Assembly: GCA_915275065.1 (NCBI GenBank)
Contig: CAJZGD010000033.1
Coordinates: forward strand, 1-14,863
Direction of reading: 5' to 3'
Length of the DNA: 14,863 nucleotides
Origin: an uncultured Corynebacterium sp.
GTDB lineage: Bacteria > Actinomycetota > Actinomycetes > Mycobacteriales > Mycobacteriaceae
The translations under genes were made by a program, and so were the position numbers. Positions 14,233-14,863 of the stretch are shown one piece after another (position 1 is the first letter of the stretch; every line of letters starts with the position of its first letter). The notes beneath the pieces were generated by a model. It searched no databases and was not told the DNA's origin. It saw only the letters and a program-made list of their open reading frames with translations.

Positions 14233-14863
14233 TCACGCACCGGCGTCGTCATCATCGTCATCGTCGGGATCCGGCAACCCCAATAATTGCCGATGAATTT
14301 TGTGGTATTCCTCCCCCCACCCGGCGCGATCCGTACGTGCTAAACCTGCGGTCTCTACCCGGGTTTCGGTATCACTCACCGGTTCTAACCGCACCCAAAT
14401 TCGCCGCCGCTTCACCGTCAACGACCCCACCAAAGCACCCAACGACACGATTGTGAACACCAAAACCCAGTATTGCGTCGGATCGTATGACACCTGGAAA
14501 TTAGCGAACTCCTCCGCACCAACAAAAGTAATTTCCGTGCCATCGTCCAAGGTCACCGACTGTTGTTTCGTCAGGTTTACTCGTTCGATCTTTTGCAGCT
14601 GGCCGGTGTGGACTTGTGTCGGGTCGATGGTGAAAATGTTTTGGCTAGTGCCGGAGTCCAAGCCATTATCACCCCGATAAATGTCGATTGCCACCGCCGG
14701 GTCGTTCATGGCCGGGTAGCTGGAGGAAAGAATATCGTTATTGTCGCCGCTCCAGGCCGCGGTTGGTGCAAATAGGCCCTGGATGGTGATTTGGTGTTGC
14801 CTGCGTTCGTAAAGGTCCGGGTACATTCCGGCCGGCGGGTCGAATCGGACCACACCGGAGGAC
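14233..14863 (-). CDS. resB: ResB-family cytochrome c biogenesis protein, C-terminal part (5' end outside window)
   Basis: The reading frame is open to the right edge, so the N-terminus and first membrane helices lie outside. About 210 residues are visible. They include an extracytoplasmic part with DPPAGMYPDLYERRQHQI, GLFAPTAA and a VGAEEFANFQVSYDPTQYW stretch. A last membrane helix (WVLVFTIVSLGALVGSLTV) follows, then a basic RRRIWVRLEP segment. This matches the C-terminal half of ResB, the CcsB partner that protects and escorts heme or apocytochrome. The tail ends in seven consecutive Asp encoded by GAC/GAT repeats (14245-14265). It lies 144 nt upstream of ccsB on the same strand, the usual resB-ccsB order. 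Full length cannot be judged. Confidence 0.9.
   Translation of the reverse strand, partial: SSGVVRFDPPAGMYPDLYERRQHQITIQGLFAPTAAWSGDNNDILSSSYPAMNDPAVAIDIYRGDNGLDSGTSQNIFTIDPTQVHTGQLQKIERVNLTKQQSVTLDDGTEITFVGAEEFANFQVSYDPTQYWVLVFTIVSLGALVGSLTVKRRRIWVRLEPVSDTETRVETAGLARTDRAGWGEEYHKIHRQLLGLPDPDDDDDDDAGA
14245..14265 (-). repeat. GAY trinucleotide run in resB
   Basis: Seven tandem Asp codons (a mixture of GAC and GAT) sit six codons before the resB stop. Because the codons are mixed, the repeat is only partly slippage-prone, but it could vary in length between strains. Confidence 0.6.

Noticed and set aside
1..14863. Search for CRISPR arrays, insertion sequences, phage genes, toxin-antitoxin or defence systems
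   Set aside because: No regularly spaced repeats, transposase or integrase motifs, or defence domains were seen. Every gene fits core respiratory or envelope metabolism apart from a few small unknowns. The tRNA-Tyr shows no attachment-site duplication within the window.

Overview
The window looks like chromosomal DNA of a Corynebacterium or a close mycolic-acid actinomycete. The evidence is high G+C, GTG starts, short or absent Shine-Dalgarno sequences with several promoter-like -10 boxes only 6-8 nt before start codons, and above all the gene set. That set is a nearly complete classical menaquinone pathway interleaved with a lipoglycan mannosyltransferase (MgtA type), a MenJ-type menaquinone reductase and a ResB/CcsB cytochrome c maturation pair. 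These assignments rest on motifs read by eye; no database search was run.

Layout. A tRNA-Tyr (GTA) lies at the left edge on the minus strand. Next is a divergent pair: a long-chain polyprenyl diphosphate synthase (ispB/grcC type, minus) and menJ (plus). menJ runs head-on into a minus-strand operon read as menC, a small unknown protein, menD, a DUF3592-like membrane protein, mgtA and menG (8274 down to 2819). Several junctions in it are tight: TAATG, ATGA and an 8-bp overlap. menB starts 49 bp from menC on the opposite strand and is followed by menE (10-bp gap) and then menA, which has a candidate promoter of its own. Beyond menA come a DUF4229-like membrane protein (minus), a small membrane-anchored charged protein (plus), an ArsR-type regulator (plus) whose promoter overlaps a DtxR/IdeR-box-like sequence, and ccsB and resB (both minus, resB cut by the window edge).

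Working together. MenD, MenC, MenE and MenB carry isochorismate to DHNA-CoA. The polyprenyl synthase makes the side chain, MenA joins it to DHNA, MenG methylates the ring, and MenJ reduces one isoprene unit of the tail. menF (isochorismate synthase), menH and a dedicated DHNA-CoA thioesterase are not in the window. Quinone supply and cytochrome c maturation together make this a respiratory-chain neighbourhood, and the possible iron box suggests a link to iron status.

The least expected feature is compositional. The plus strand alternates between A+C-rich and G+T-rich blocks whose borders fall inside intact genes (menJ, menD, menE, resB). Codon endings therefore switch within a single reading frame. 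Intergenic stretches are all shorter than 150 bp, and no IS element, CRISPR array, phage gene or other mobile element was seen.
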